Shown piece after piece: positions 10,901 to 22,435 of a DNA stretch of 64,000 bases; position 1 is the stretch's first letter, and each line of letters opens with the position of its first letter. Origin of the DNA: Pohlia nutans (taxonomy: Eukaryota > Streptophyta > Bryopsida > Bryales > Mniaceae); assembly GCA_022496805.1 (NCBI GenBank), contig CM040085.1, positions 41,879,811 to 41,943,810 of the forward strand. The letters are read 5' to 3'. A program made the position numbers and the translations under genes. Under the pieces are notes generated by a model. That model saw only the letters and a list, made by a program, of their open reading frames with translations. It searched no databases and was not told where the DNA came from.

Positions 10901-12484
10901 CTTTCTGTTTATTGAAACTTACTTGTTTTTGAACCAACACATATGCAATATGCTTCGGTGATTTTGGTGATATAAAATTCGGTCCCATGTGAATTGTATT
11001 TTTCAATATGTGATTGATTGAACTTGTCATTTTAAACCACTGGATCATGTCTGTCATCTCATTGCAAATACTCTTGCAGACACGATACAGGGCCGATGAA
11101 GCAGCTGCAGCAGGGCGTGAAGATGATGAGGCAGATGAAGCCGTGTTCAAGATGGAAGCAGAGCTTGATCGCTGCCTCTTACGTTTAATTGCAGCCGCTT
11201 GTAAAGGTATTATATCCCTACAGGATTCTTGGATCAATATATAAACGTGATGAACGCCTCCTACTAGTGAGCCAGTTCGAATATTACATTACCCTCATGG
11301 TACTGTGTTGCTTGAGTCTTCACTAACAGTGTAAAACGTCCCTTTGACCAGGAGACAAGCTTGCACGAGCTTTGGAGCTGTCCAGCCAGCTGTCACTACA
11401 CAAGTCTATGGAAGGAGCCCTGAAGCTAGTAACTGCCATGCGTTTGCCCTCGCTGGCTGAGCGCATCAATCAACTTCTTGAGGTCAGTACCTATTTTCCC
11501 GTTTGCTACTTCATCCAATATATTGTCTGTTAGTGCTTGGATGTAAAAAAAAATTCAACATCCTGGATAAATCCTGTGTTGGTTTTAGGTCATCTATGCA
11601 TAAAACTCTGAACCCTCATAGTTTTTGTACACATATGGATCGATCATATTGTGGAAAATATAATTCAGGTGGGTCCAAATTTTATATCATTGGACTTAAT
11701 GAAGAACATATAACATTAGCAGTTTTGAATAGGTCCTATCTGAAATTTCTATCTGAAATTACGCTATATCATCGTTTAGGTGTCGTTTCAATACCAAAAT
11801 CTAAATTGAATAGACACCAAATTGACATTATATGTTGTTTTATCGTAGTTTCTAACGCTGCTCTTTGCATTAAAACAATGGTATATAGCAAAGCCTATTG
11901 TTTCAATAATGTTTCCAATTTTGAGATGTTATCAAGTAATTTCGAACTTTTGCCTGAGGGTGCAATGACCTGTAACTTGACAGGAGAGGATTGCAAGAGA
12001 GAGAGCTGAAGAAAGTGGGGCACAACTACTACATCAACCACAGACTCCATACAAAGCCATCAATCCTTCTCACAGATACAATGCGGTTCCAGAACCTCTG
12101 CGAACTCAGCCCTCAGCCATCAGCAATACAAATGCCATTGCAGATTCATCTCCTATGGAGCCCTCTCTCAAACCGGAATTTCGTTCAGCGCTGAAGATGT
12201 CGCACAAGAAAGCCATTTTACCTGCCACTGTACCTGAGGATAGTCAAGCTGCGTCTGTGGAGGCTGCCACCGTCCCTCAAGGATCTTTTGTGTCCCTGAA
12301 AAACTTCAAGCCAAGCAACCCTTTTGCGAAGAAGGCAGACGTGAAGGAAAACGCAGATGACAAGAACGACTCCATCTTGCAGTCTCTGAAAAAAATGCAG
12401 ACTTGTGCACCTGAGATCAAAAGAAAGGCTGGTGGTGGTGCCAGTTCACATCAGAGGCCTTCCAAAATGGGTAAGGTAGGTTGA
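7916..12484 (+). CDS. CTF4/WDHD1 (AND-1) homologue, SepB part only, WD40 domain absent
   Basis: The family is a trimeric replisome hub linking the CMG helicase to DNA polymerase alpha. Nine exons keep one frame: 7916-8389, 9176-9352, 9476-9592, 9702-9941, 10320-10375, 10486-10708, 11080-11206, 11352-11482 and 11984-12484, giving 2046 nt and 681 residues. Residues about 1-110 are an acidic and Pro/Ser-rich linker (DAWSDDDEDIMP, DSDDDDDEEPYRF) with a basic PKPRKRIARA stretch. The SepB domain then starts at SRFLAYNMLGCISRVE and continues through VPSMTDFFGFTMAAMNE, MYRPFNSW and YWVVGLDTTQVYC. The tail has SNPFAKK and a basic end. Family members normally carry about 350 residues of WD40 repeats before the linker. 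Here the ATG has in-frame stops just upstream (TGA at 7829, TAG at 7847) and an E2F promoter 0.3 kb away, so the WD40 part is missing or encoded elsewhere. Confidence 0.9.
8509..8780 (+). repeat. Diverged tandem duplication in intron 1 of the CTF4-like gene
   Basis: A unit of about 125 bp occurs twice, with part of a third. Each has AGT(G/T)GTTTTGAAAA, a CTCC(T/C)T...GTCCC motif, and TGTTACTTGAT(A/G)CTTTTGAG. The CTCCCTC(A/C)GT motif recalls Stowaway MITE ends, but no complete TIR pair is present. Confidence 0.5.
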
Positions 12485-13289
12485 GGTCGTACTACTACTA
12501 CAATGTGGAATCCATATATGACTGCGTAGATTCGCATATAAGATCTGCTTTGGGTTCCTGTACATTTGTATCATACAAATTTTGCCACTATTTGAACTAT
12601 TATTCCATGACATTCATTTTTGGCTTTTGAAGAGTCAGATTGTTGCAGTGATGACATGAAAACTATGAATTTTTCTGCTTGATGCTAGAGTTATCCTTAA
12701 AGTCACCGTTAATGTTATACTCTTATTTGTTCACTCCAAATAGTTCATTAATAATGATCATCTCATTCATCTATTATGATCAGATTGTGTATTATCAAAC
12801 CAATATCATGTCAAGGCTCTATTGTAGTCACTCCATTCACATCCAAGGTATACAATTTACATCCAAGGGTATTCTATGACACCCAATTTCAATTTAGGGT
12901 GTTCCTAGGGACATCCAAATCTTCTCCATTGACACTCAATTTTTTTTCAACATCTTGCAACATCTTCCTTCATATTGGTGTATGATACCCCAAGTGGTCC
13001 ATTATGAGGATTCCAAGCTATATGATTGTTTGAATTCAGATGTGTCGAAGGAATCTTCAAAGTGATCACATTTTACAACAATGTAGTGTACAGAAGTCGC
13101 CCTCATGTGACATAAAGACTCATTAGAGAAATAAATAAATAAATAAATAATGATTGAAGTATAGTGTGCAATGTAGCTTCATGTGAGCAACGTTTTTCAA
13201 TGTCACCTCCAGTCATCTTTATGAATTTTACACCAAATAGATCACCAGAAAATGAAATGCTGTAAAAATTTGTGAACCATCTCAATCCA
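12485..13289. other. Intergenic after the CTF4-like gene, no gene seen
   Basis: AT-rich sequence that includes the 3' UTR, with a short AAAT microsatellite at about 13131-13150. No ORF or structure here is supportable. Confidence 0.5.
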
Positions 13290-13985
13290 GTGTCTGAAGT
13301 TCAGATGTGTAACTTTTTGATTCTGGAGATGATGCAAAAAGAAAATTTAGAATCGGACTTTCTTAGATATCCAAATACCTATGTACAAATCACCAAAATA
13401 CTACAAATACCTCCAAATACAGCAAATACTTACAAATACAACATATGTACTATGCTGTATTTCTAGTGATTGGAAGTTTGTTATCTCATTTTATTTTTTG
13501 GGATTGTGTTCTCTTGTTCATGTTTCAATAGTGTATGTATTCTGATCTTGATCAATGTACCAACTCCTTTCTTATTTTAATGTATAAATTATTGTCCTAA
13601 ACCGTACATGGATAAGTCACTCTCGCTTATAAAATTCACAATAATTATGTATGAGTCCGTTCTTGACATGAAAGATTGCAATGAAGAGGTGGTGGCACAA
13701 ATCATTGATGAACATCTTCACTTTCATTTTTGAAAATTTAACCCAAATTCTATTTAACCTTGAAGTCACACACCCCCAAAATCTCATTTTTGAGTGTGCA
13801 TTATACGGTTCAAAGAAATACTATGATCTTCCAATCCAACGGTCCAATTTTACTAAGATTTAACTTATTTCATTAAGCTATGCTTACATTTATAAGGTTG
13901 AATACTATTAATAGTATCCCTAATTTCAACAAAGAAAGTTTAAAAAAAATATCTCCCAAAAACACCCTGGGCACTAAAGGGTTAA
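13290..13985 (+). repeat. Long TTAA-flanked repeat, second copy (5'-degraded)
   Basis: It matches the copy at 1-535 and, inverted, the complete copy at 61674-62487. The right end is GCACTAAAGGG-TTAA, ending at 13985. Homology starts near GAAGTTCAGATGTGTAAC, so the original left terminus is lost. A stretch with repeated short AAATAC words at about 13370-13440 is shared in altered form with the third copy. Confidence 0.75.
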
Positions 13986-14772
13986 TCATAACATACAAAT
14001 GTCCCTGTCCAATATCAAACAATGACTCTCCTACTTGTTACAATCTACACTGAATGGTGTATTTAGTGTCCGAGGAGAATTGAAGTCTTTTACTAGGATT
14101 CGTTCAAAGGTGAAGAGAAAGTGTCCCTTGACACTACATAGGAGTTTGTCACTTGCCATTCCCACTTTCATTGAGTGCCATATTCTTTCCAAGTAATGAG
14201 AGTGACATGAGGTGGCATGCCATATCTATTATAAAGTTGCCATATGTTATCGAAACACTACATTCATTATTTTCTTTCGAGGACACTACAATACTTATTG
14301 CCCTAAAATTAAATAGTGTTTAGGTTTAGAAATAGTGTCCCGGGACACTAAATACGCCATTCAGTGTACTCGTTATGACAATATTATTGTTTCAAGCAAT
14401 ACGCATGTGACAAGTCATTTCATTCTATAACTAATCCACACCTGCCACCTTTGAAGTTGGGGCTTCCCAAACAATGTCATAATAGAGAGGGACAACTGAA
14501 TTACATTTACAAATAATGTACAATAGAGCAAATGGTCAATAAGAAACGTGACATTTTGTAGTTAGTGCAGCCATTATGCACAATTTTGTCAACCTTTGTC
14601 AGCGTGGAAGTCAAGGAATTGGCTCAGAATCCCACATCCACTGGTCAGCCTCATCAGTGTAGTGCACAATGTTCCGATCGCACAACTTGGTAAACTCCTT
14701 AATTCCTTAACTTCAGATAATTCCATCAAAAAATACTGAATGGAAAAAGGATCCTGGTCTCTCACAATTCTA
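13986..14772. other. Intergenic, repeat fragments only
   Basis: Fragments related to the fold-back and flank at 5020-5290 lie at about 14375-14500 (GTTTCAAGCAATACGCATGTGA and TTGAAGTTGG with AGAGAGGGACAACTGA). No gene is supported. Confidence 0.45.
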
Positions 14773-15047
14773 AGAACATCTCCAGCAGAACTCTGAATAA
14801 GCCCCCACACTCTGGATAATGGATCAAAAGTAAGCTCAAAATCACCTCGGACTCTGAAAATCTCCCAAGTCCTCAACTCACCACTGAAGATGAATAGTGA
14901 CACTGACTGATACATGTTGGTACATGTGGTGGCGCATGATTGGATCATCTGCTAAATGCAAGGTGAAATAGTTATTTGCTGCTGGGAAAGTACCGCTGTA
15001 TTATTCAGAGTCTGTCCGTTTTGCAGAGTTCTGCTGGAGATGCTCTA
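14773..15047. mobile_element. MITE-like element, GAGCATCTCCAGCAG ends
   Basis: The left terminus GAACATCTCCAGCAGAACTC is mirrored by GAGTTCTGCTGGAGATGCTC at the right, giving inverted repeats of about 23 bp around a 275-bp unit. GAGCATCTCCA(G/A)CAG termini are common on plant MITEs; the superfamily is not resolved here. The overlapping open frame on the minus strand (14589-14948) is not considered a gene. Confidence 0.65.
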
Positions 15048-15106
15048 AACAAATTCTGCAAGGACGTATTGGAGAGCTTTGAAACGAGCAATACCAGTAA
15101 TAATTT

Positions 15107-16870
15107 CTACAATGGCATCTTGTCCTTCCCGGGCTCCTGGGTAGCAGAGGGCCTTGCATCTGCTGGTTTCTTGGCACCACCTGGAGGTTCTTCTTGTTGA
15201 GCTTTTTTGTTCATCACTTCAGCCACCCCTTCCTGATACCCATCCACAAAGCTCTTGAGTGCATCTCGGTATGCACTAGCACGTGTCATGTAGATCCGTT
15301 GCAGGGCAGGTTTTATATGTTCTGCACCTGCTCTTGCTGCCAAAGCTGCCAAACAATGCAAGACATAAGGTAGAGTACATCAATGGAATTAAACCAGCTG
15401 GTCATAAACTACCCTCTCACAGCTTTTTCCTGGCCAAGGTTCATAACAACACTGTGGAATTTCAACCAATATAAATGTCAGTTCTTCTTTTCACGTGCTT
15501 GATCTCTGCACGGAACAGAACACTGCAATTGGAGTTTTCAGAACTATTATCTACACCAAAAATTGTAAATACTGTGGATTCGAGATTACTAAGCCACAAA
15601 CCTACTGAAGGTATGTTCGCAATTAGTGTTAGGAATGATCCAAAAGTGTACCTAAATTCATACCTAAGCTCTCACTAACACCATTCTTAATACCAAGTGA
15701 GAGCATTGCAAAATACTCAAACTATAAAGATTTCTTCTATGGTTTTGTATAGTAGTGGAAAGCAACTTCTTTGTACTTAATAGTAATCGCAGTAATTATA
15801 ATTTTTGGTGCAGTTGGAGTAAACTAACCTATGGCGTGGCGGTACTAGCAAGGTGAGTTACATTTTCAAGTGCTGCTAATTAATCGGATTTACCATTTCA
15901 AACCATTGGTATAGGCACAATTAGTTTACTTGGGGAGTTAAGCTAATTGGTGGAAATGAATGGAAATTCATTGCAAGTGAGTACAAAATTGCTAACTGAG
16001 CAGAGCGGCCATTTAGCACCTAACTCCTCTGTAGTTAGCTAAATTTGCTTCTGGTTGGTGCAAGCGGGGCCTACAAAAAGGGTTTATGGATATTCAGTAC
16101 CCTAAACCTTAAACCCTAAATTGAAGGAACAAATTTGGCTCACCGAGTTCCTCGATCGAAGACGGCTCAGCTGGTTCTTTCTTCGCTGCCACTTCGGGAT
16201 CGTCCTGTTCATCAAGTCCAGCTTTCTTCCAATCCTCCTTCGTCAGTCCTTCTCTTGTAAAGCTTTTTGCGTGAAGACTGGCCGCCGTTCTCACTATCTG
16301 CAAACAACCAAAAGAAAATCTCTCAAAAAACAATTTCACGAAACAATCGGCTGCAGTTGATTAACACCATTTTAAACCTAAAACCCTTCGTCATAGCATT
16401 ATTCTTAGACCCCTTGCTGTCCTTAAAATTCTTATGACTCTACCTCAAACTGCAGGGTACGTCACAGTAATCCAAAACCCGAATTCGAATTAATCACTAT
16501 CTTTGACCATTTCTTTTGAATGACAGTTGAAAATCTAACTCCTAAACCCTATCGCAGCATTTTAAAATCTTTCAAAAGCTAAACCCTAAACCATATCGCG
16601 GCACTTAAATTACGAGAAAGACACATTAATCGTTCGTTTTCGTAAATGGACCATTTCTTTTGAATTACGAGAAAGCAAGAAAGAGCGGGGGGGGGGGGGG
16701 GGGGGGGGGGGGTTGGGACGTACGTATACATAATCCTTGAATGTGAGTTTTCTGGGCTTCGGTTTAGCCTGGAAATGAGGAGGGTTCGGCAGGGAGGACG
16801 GAAACGCTATCTCCTTCAAATCGTGCTTCACGTAACGCGTGATGTTTCGCCATGCCACGCCCCACTTCAT
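15107..16870 (-). CDS. Unrecognised small protein, three exons, 177 residues
   Basis: The exons are 16870-16730, 16297-16144 and 15345-15107, with phases 0 and 1 and clean GT-AG sites, totalling 534 nt. The protein starts MKWGVAWRNITRYVKHDL, then a Pro-rich basic stretch (LPNPPHFQAKPKPRKLTFKDY). Next comes a charged middle (TREGLTKEDWKKAGLDEQDD) and a helical C-terminal part (YMTRASAYRDALKSFVDGYQ), ending in a Pro/Ala/Lys-rich tail. The basic amphipathic N-terminus without acidic residues for 16 positions would suit an organellar location, but that is inference. I do not recognise the family. Intron 1 contains a 26-nt G/C homopolymer. Consistent splicing and codon usage support a real gene. 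Confidence 0.7.
16687..16712 (+). repeat. 26-nt poly-G homopolymer
   Basis: There are 26 uninterrupted G on the plus strand, which become C26 in the transcript of the minus-strand gene. The tract starts about 18 nt after the 5' splice site of intron 1. The length may be affected by sequencing error. Confidence 0.9.
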
Positions 16871-17321
16871 CCCTGCTCCTCAAATCAACCCGAAATCATG
16901 AAACATCCAGTCCCCGCAGCACCATTGATGTAGCACCGAAATAGGTCAAAGCGAGGGGTAGCTCAAACCACGACCATTAAGAAGATTCACAGAGGAGCTT
17001 GCAGAAAATTTCACTCACATTGCCGCAACTAAAGCTAATGATTCTCGCTGACCGCCCCCTTCAAAAAAATTCAAAAATTCTAGCAACAATTGCATCGTCT
17101 TCACCATTCCCTCGCAAGACCACTCCGGTACGACGCGAAGCTCAAATCGTATGGATGAACGATTCACCTCCACGGTGGATGAACTATTTTCATCCATAGT
17201 TAATCCATAACGAACCTGAATAAGGTGGACATACAGCTCTCATTACCACCCGGCACTCAATTCCGGCCTCATGTATTGGTGGTGTATATTCTACACTAAA
17301 TAGGGGTATTAAATAGGGGTA
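16871..17321. other. Upstream region of the 177-residue-protein gene, no gene seen
   Basis: This probably holds the promoter and 5' UTR of the minus-strand gene. Short open frames at 16999-17199 show no recognisable protein. Confidence 0.4.
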
Positions 17322-17898
17322 TTAACCCCTAAACGTCCTCACCTATGTCCAGTTTAGGCAGTTTTGCAAAGATGCATTATAAAATGCAATTAATATGAAT
17401 ATTTAGAACTTGATGTATGAATAAAAGTTATACATTTTTAATTTTAGATTCTATCTATACAGTTAGATCTATGACTACTATCACTAATCTTTTTTTATAA
17501 ATTTTGAAACATAAAATAAAAAATTACTTTGTAATTCAATTACGAATAAGATATTGACAATATGTGGATGAAATTTGTTGTGATGGGTTATAATGTAGTA
17601 CTTTAGGTGTAGTGATTTTTGGAGATTTTTTGGATGCTTGATTTTAATAGTTTTTTTTTTTCATGAACACTTTTAGACCAAAATCTTCAAGATTTTCGGT
17701 GAAACACTACAACACAAAACGAGGCATAATTTTTTCAAAAATTATTTCCTTTTCGATCGGATCACACATACATGAAGTTAACTTCCCATAAAAAATTCAG
17801 TAAAAAATCACACCACAAAAAGTGCATGACAGATGAGAAAATACGGATGAAATCTGTACATCAGGCCAAAAACGCCTGCTTGGGCAGTTAGGGGTTAA
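17322..17898. mobile_element. TTAA element, 577 bp
   Basis: It is flanked by TTAA at 17322-17325 and 17895-17898. Termini read CCCCTAAACGTCC and (reverse complement of the right) CCCCTAACTGCCC, sharing a perfect CCCCTAA start. The AT-rich interior has no ORF and does not match the short introns' copies except at the ends. Confidence 0.65.
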
Positions 17899-18693
17899 GG
17901 GGACCCATCCTAATTTGTAGAACATAAATGTATATTGCTAGTACCCGAGAATAGGATTGTTTAATGAATGGTGATGGGTATGTTTACTTCAAGGGGTGTC
18001 GGAATGTGAGTTTTTTGGGACGAGACTCTCCTACGTCATTTCTACATGTGGTGGCATCTGCAATCCACTTACGATTGCGAGACTCTTACCAAAATAGTTG
18101 CCGTTTTGTCACAAATTGAAATTATGCGATTATGCCATCAACTTCCAAGAAGACATGGACCACGTCCTCACTCAAAAATTTGTTGCAAAAGTGTGTACTC
18201 TAAAACCCCCCTCTCCCTAATGGATCTTTTGAACTGCAGAGGAGTTGGGTTGAAAACAATTTCAAACTAGGGCTGCATATGGAGAATAATTTCAATCATC
18301 GCAAAAAAGGTTTCAATTGTGATCCCCTTGAGAAAAAATCTCAACCATTGTCCCTTCTCCCACAATTGAAAAATTACACTAGTATTGTATTCAACGTTGC
18401 CGTTCACTTCAACCTAATTCTAATCCAACCAACCCCCTTATGTCGTTCCTATAGTTGGGTTGAGTTTGGTTGAAAACACTCAACCCGGTTGAAGACCCAA
18501 TCCAAACTCAACTCAATTCAACCATCTCTATAGCTCTCCTATTTGTATCTTAATCCTTTAACTCTTAAACGCCATTTTGATGCATGGTCGGGCAACCCAA
18601 AGAATTTTTTGAGAATCTTTTGGTTAGGCAGCACTACGGGTACTAGTCGTGAAAGGGTTCGCATGAGGTGAACCGTGCAGCATTGGTGGCTTC
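17899..18693. other. Intergenic, no gene seen
   Basis: AT-rich sequence. A possible TTAA-type left terminus (TTAA-CTCTTAAACGCC) is at about 18558 with no convincing partner. No coding sequence is supported. Confidence 0.4.
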
Positions 18694-19140
18694 TCAACAC
18701 AAGCACAGTTGAGCAAGGGTTGCAAGGCGGACAATTGAGATTGTGAAAGCCATCAGGTTCACTTCCGAAACACCGAGTTCCGAAACATTCTCAGCCAAGC
18801 GACTCCGACCAACCAGCCGAGCGAATCTGGCAGAACAGGCGAGCCCACGCCGTTCGGGCGGGAGGATCAACAGTATAGCAGCATCGGTGCGCTGCAGCTG
18901 CAGCACCGGGATATCAAGCCGCCCAACATTCGGGAGAGTGAGTTCGCCAGTCGGATTCAATTTGAGTTCAGCGCACTGCACTGCCATGGCTGCAACTTGG
19001 AGGGCTTGTATCTTCTTCATCCAATGTTTGTTTTCAGTAAAGTTTATTAGGTTTTGTTCCTCTAGAAATCTAGTTATTGTGGTAAAATTTTCATAGCAAT
19101 GCAAGTTGTTTGGGATGTTTGGGAGCAATTCAAAGTTCAA
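18694..19140 (-). other. Orphan open frame, doubtful gene fragment
   Basis: An ATG-started frame of 148 codons whose middle (about 18750-18990) is more GC-rich than its surroundings. It reads like coding sequence with balanced composition (AELKLNPTGELTLPNVGRL). I find no family, no splice partner and no promoter sign. It could be a relic exon or chance. Confidence 0.25.
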
Positions 19141-19610
19141 AACCCTAACATTTTGGGGTCAATGTGAACTTCGGCGGCTTGTAACTTCTCCATACTCTGT
19201 CTGTTCTTGAATTTTCTTTTGGAGAAAGTTGCATAAACTCGTCTAGTTTGTGTGGCTGAAATTTTGTATCAATCGAAGAAGTAACTAGTGACTAAGAAGC
19301 ATTTTAGTGGAAGTAGGTTCAGCCGAGGAATGATGTGTTCTTTGCACCCTTTTTTGCTATTTTTTTGGACATTTCAAAGTCATTCTGCAAGCACAATGAG
19401 TCAATTTAATGAAGTTTTTTTTCACTAGTGTGTTTGTATGTTATTTCAAATCACTTTCTAGTTCAAAGTTTTTTCATTTGAGTAGGTTTAGAAATCAAAT
19501 TTCACCTCCAAATGTGTTTTTTAGGAAAATTTCAGCAACTTTTTTCAACACTAAAACGTTATAATCTTGCAGTCTATGAGGTCAAATGACTCCAATTTTG
19601 ATCCAAAACC
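19141..19610 (+). repeat. Repeat related to the 45286-45898 TTAA element
   Basis: Positions about 19440-19610 match 45600-45770 in order: GAGTAGGTTTAGAAATC, AAATGTGTT, GGAAAATTT, ACTAAAAC and GGTCAAATGACTCCAA(A/T)TTTGATCCA. Homology ends at about 19605, some 120 bp before the HET gene start, so the gene leader abuts or includes repeat DNA. Confidence 0.65.
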
Positions 19611-19723
19611 CAAAATGGCCTTGGGCCTTGCGCAGACTAGTCGAGTTCATGTGTTTTGATGTTTCTTCATGCATCTTACGGCTCCAGATCGAACCCCTCC
19701 TCAACAGGACGATCGGTGTGACC

Positions 19724-22221
19724 ATGGCTTTGATCGGAGGAGAAGACGGAAGAACTCAGGTGCATTTCGAAACCGGCGAGGATGAAGAGTCTGCACCTCC
19801 CACTTTGACAACTTTATGTGAATCATGTGAAGATATGGCTCACGGTTTTAGGTTCGTTGGCTTTGGACCTACGTACGATACCTTTGACACTTTTGCCACG
19901 CGTTGGATTTCGCAAATCCGAAGGGAATCGAAGACTTGCCTTTTCTGCAGAGAGGTTGCCGAATTCTACAATCAATGGAGCCGGGAAAACCTATGGAGTC
20001 GGCACACTTTTGGCCAACGCAGAAGTTCAACCCGTGTTTTCTTTCGGTTGCATAACGGAATTTCCAGTAGAGTTCCGGTCGATCATACTGTGGATAACGT
20101 CAATCGTATCAGGGTCCAGTTCGAAGTTTCATCCGACTCTGGCAGCATTTGTCCTATTTTGGAGTTTCAAAAGTGCAGCCAGCCTCCCCTGCAAGTCAGC
20201 AACGGTGGGTCTCTATGCGATTGGGAAGGTGCAGAGGAGCAACCATACTGTGGACGCATCAGGCCGTTAGTCGCGGATACTCAGCTCTTTTGCAAGTGGA
20301 AAGATACTTGTCGTGGTACTCATGGTGACCGTTGCAACTTAGTTTTGACTGGGACTCGGCTTCGTCGACTTCGATTCATTGATGTGAACGCGAGGTGTGT
20401 TGTAGATAATGAGGATGACAGCAGTTATGTGGCTCTGAGCTATGTCTGGGGTGGGTGGGAGCTGAGCAAAGCTTCTTTACAAATGCCCAAGCTTACAAAA
20501 CTTACCGAGGACGGTTTCCGAAAACGAGGATCACTTACTCGAGAGAAGGTACTCTCAACCATTGATGACGCCATCGAAGTGACTCAAAGCCTAGGAGAAA
20601 AGTATCTATGGGTTGATTGTCTCTGCATCTTGCAAAAAGATGGCGGAGATAATCAACAAGAGGTTGAAGCTGATCAACAAGAATTCATTCCTCAAATGGA
20701 CTCCATCTATGGCTCTGCGTCGGTCACAATCGTAGCTGCTTCAGGAAGCAATGCAGATGCAGGTCTTCCTGGTATCAAACCAGGATCACGTATTCGCAAA
20801 CAGAAACCTTTCATGATCAGACGATCTACCTATCAAGTATCTTCAGTGCGAACCCTTGACCCGGAAGGATCAGGAGAGGGGATTAGAGATCATTACAACT
20901 ATCTTGATGACTCTGTGTGGGGTAAGCGAGGTTGGACTTTGCAGGAGAAGATTTTCTCGAGAAGGGCATTGATATTCACCAAAGAGCAAGTGTATTGGGA
21001 ATGCCAGACGGCCACATGGTGTGAAGACGGCTTCTGGGAGACCAAGAATTCTCGGACAGTTTATCGTCCCTTTTTCAAAATGGATTTCCGCTATCCTTGG
21101 TCTCCAGTTCTGAGCAGCTTCGAAAGCACCTTTCGAAATCTGGTCGTGGAATATACTAGCAGGACGCTGAGTTTCGAAAGCGATGGCGTGGATGCGTTTG
21201 CAGGAGTTCTTCACGCATTGCGAAGGCAAGCTGGCCAAGTTTTCCTCTGGGCTCTACCAAAATCTTTATTCAGCAAATGTCTAACGTGGTGTTGTGCTGA
21301 ACAATTTATCAAACCCAGAAGGGAAATGTGTCCCGTGAGATCTTCTGACAGGACCACTGACTGCCCATTCCCAAGCTGGTCTTGGGTTGGATGGGTGGGG
21401 GTATTCGAATGTTTCATTATGTTTAGTTCTTGTGATTTGATCTTCTACTATCTCGACCGGAATCTCGACGGCAAGCAACAGGTGCAGACAGTCGATGAAG
21501 CAGACGATGGGGAGGTAACTGGCTCCTGAACCAACTGACAGACTTTCATCAATCAACTTTTAGGTTTAGCTGCTACCACTTACACCGAGTCCTTGAGTGA
21601 TACCTGTTTTTTACGAAGTATTAGTCGAAGTCCTCTTCTAACTGGTCACTCTCCTCTTTTCTTAGTCTTTGACTGCTTATATCATCTTTTCTAGTTTAGC
21701 TTTTATTGTGCACTCATTGGAGCTTTGTTGAGTAGATGAATTTGCTGAATCTGGGAAGTTGTTCTGACGATTGTGCTGATTTGCAGATTGAAAGTGTATG
21801 GGTGAAGGGAAATTTGGTTCAAGGCCTTTCTAAGGGAACTGGGAGGACTGACGTCTTTCTCAAGGAAATTCCAGCAAGCATTCGCTCAAAGTCAATCGCC
21901 TCCAATATCTTATTTTTCTGGAGCAGCACTGCAAAATTACACATCCGACATGGAGACAAGACCAGGGACGAACATGACAACCTAGTTCTTAGTCACAATG
22001 GTAAAGATGTGGAGTGCCAATGGTTCCAGACGCCAGAACTCGTACCAGATCAGGGAACGGCTGATCTCGTGAGCATCGGGGGAGACTACAAGCATACGCT
22101 AGCTATTTTACTCGTTGATTGGAAGGATGGTGTGGCGTACAGGCGCGGATTGTTGACTGTCTTAGGGTCCCATTGGGAAGAGCTTGAGAACCGAGAGTGG
22201 AAACTGATCAGTCTTGGTTGA
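19724..22221 (+). CDS. Fungal-type HET-domain (heterokaryon incompatibility) protein
   Basis: Two exons, 19724-21514 and 21787-22221, give 741 residues; the 272-nt intron (GAG|GTAACT to TTGCAG|ATT) keeps frame. The start chosen is ATG in ACCATGG at 19724; an in-frame ATG at 19586 lies in repeat DNA. The N-terminus has LCESCEDM and TCLFCREVAEF. The HET domain follows: YVALSYVWGG, YLWVDCLCILQ, MDSIYGSASVTIVAASG, and RGWTLQEKIFSRRALIF with VYWEC. The C-terminus WKDGVAYRRG...WELISLG-like segment (here REWKLISLG) is also typical of fungal members. In filamentous fungi HET proteins trigger cell death after non-self fusion; the domain is TIR-related in fold. Function in a plant is unknown. The lone late intron contrasts with the multi-exon neighbours and is compatible with horizontal transfer. 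Confidence 0.88.
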
Positions 22222-22435
22222 GGAGCTTCCAATGAATGAATATCCAGGTGTGCCAAGATTTTTCAGTCCGGGGTTCAGTGTTCTTCGTTGCTGCGGATGG
22301 TGGAGCAAGCTGAATGTGTTGGTAACGGCACATTTCACTTCTTGTATGAGGTGGGTACACCTAAGAGTGCCACAAATAGGTATTGTTCCTAGTTACTATT
22401 ATTAGTTACTATTATTAGATTGTTTAGATTTTCAC

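Noticed and set aside
11503..12009. 168-codon plus-strand frame in the CTF4-like locus
   Set aside because: It spans the last intron; exon 9 starts at 11984 in another frame that continues the CTF4 tail.
14589..14948. 119-codon minus-strand frame
   Set aside because: It overlaps a MITE-like inverted repeat (14773-15047) and shows no recognisable protein.
20870..21556. Minus-strand open frames within the HET gene
   Set aside because: They are shadows of the HET coding frame, which has clear domain motifs.
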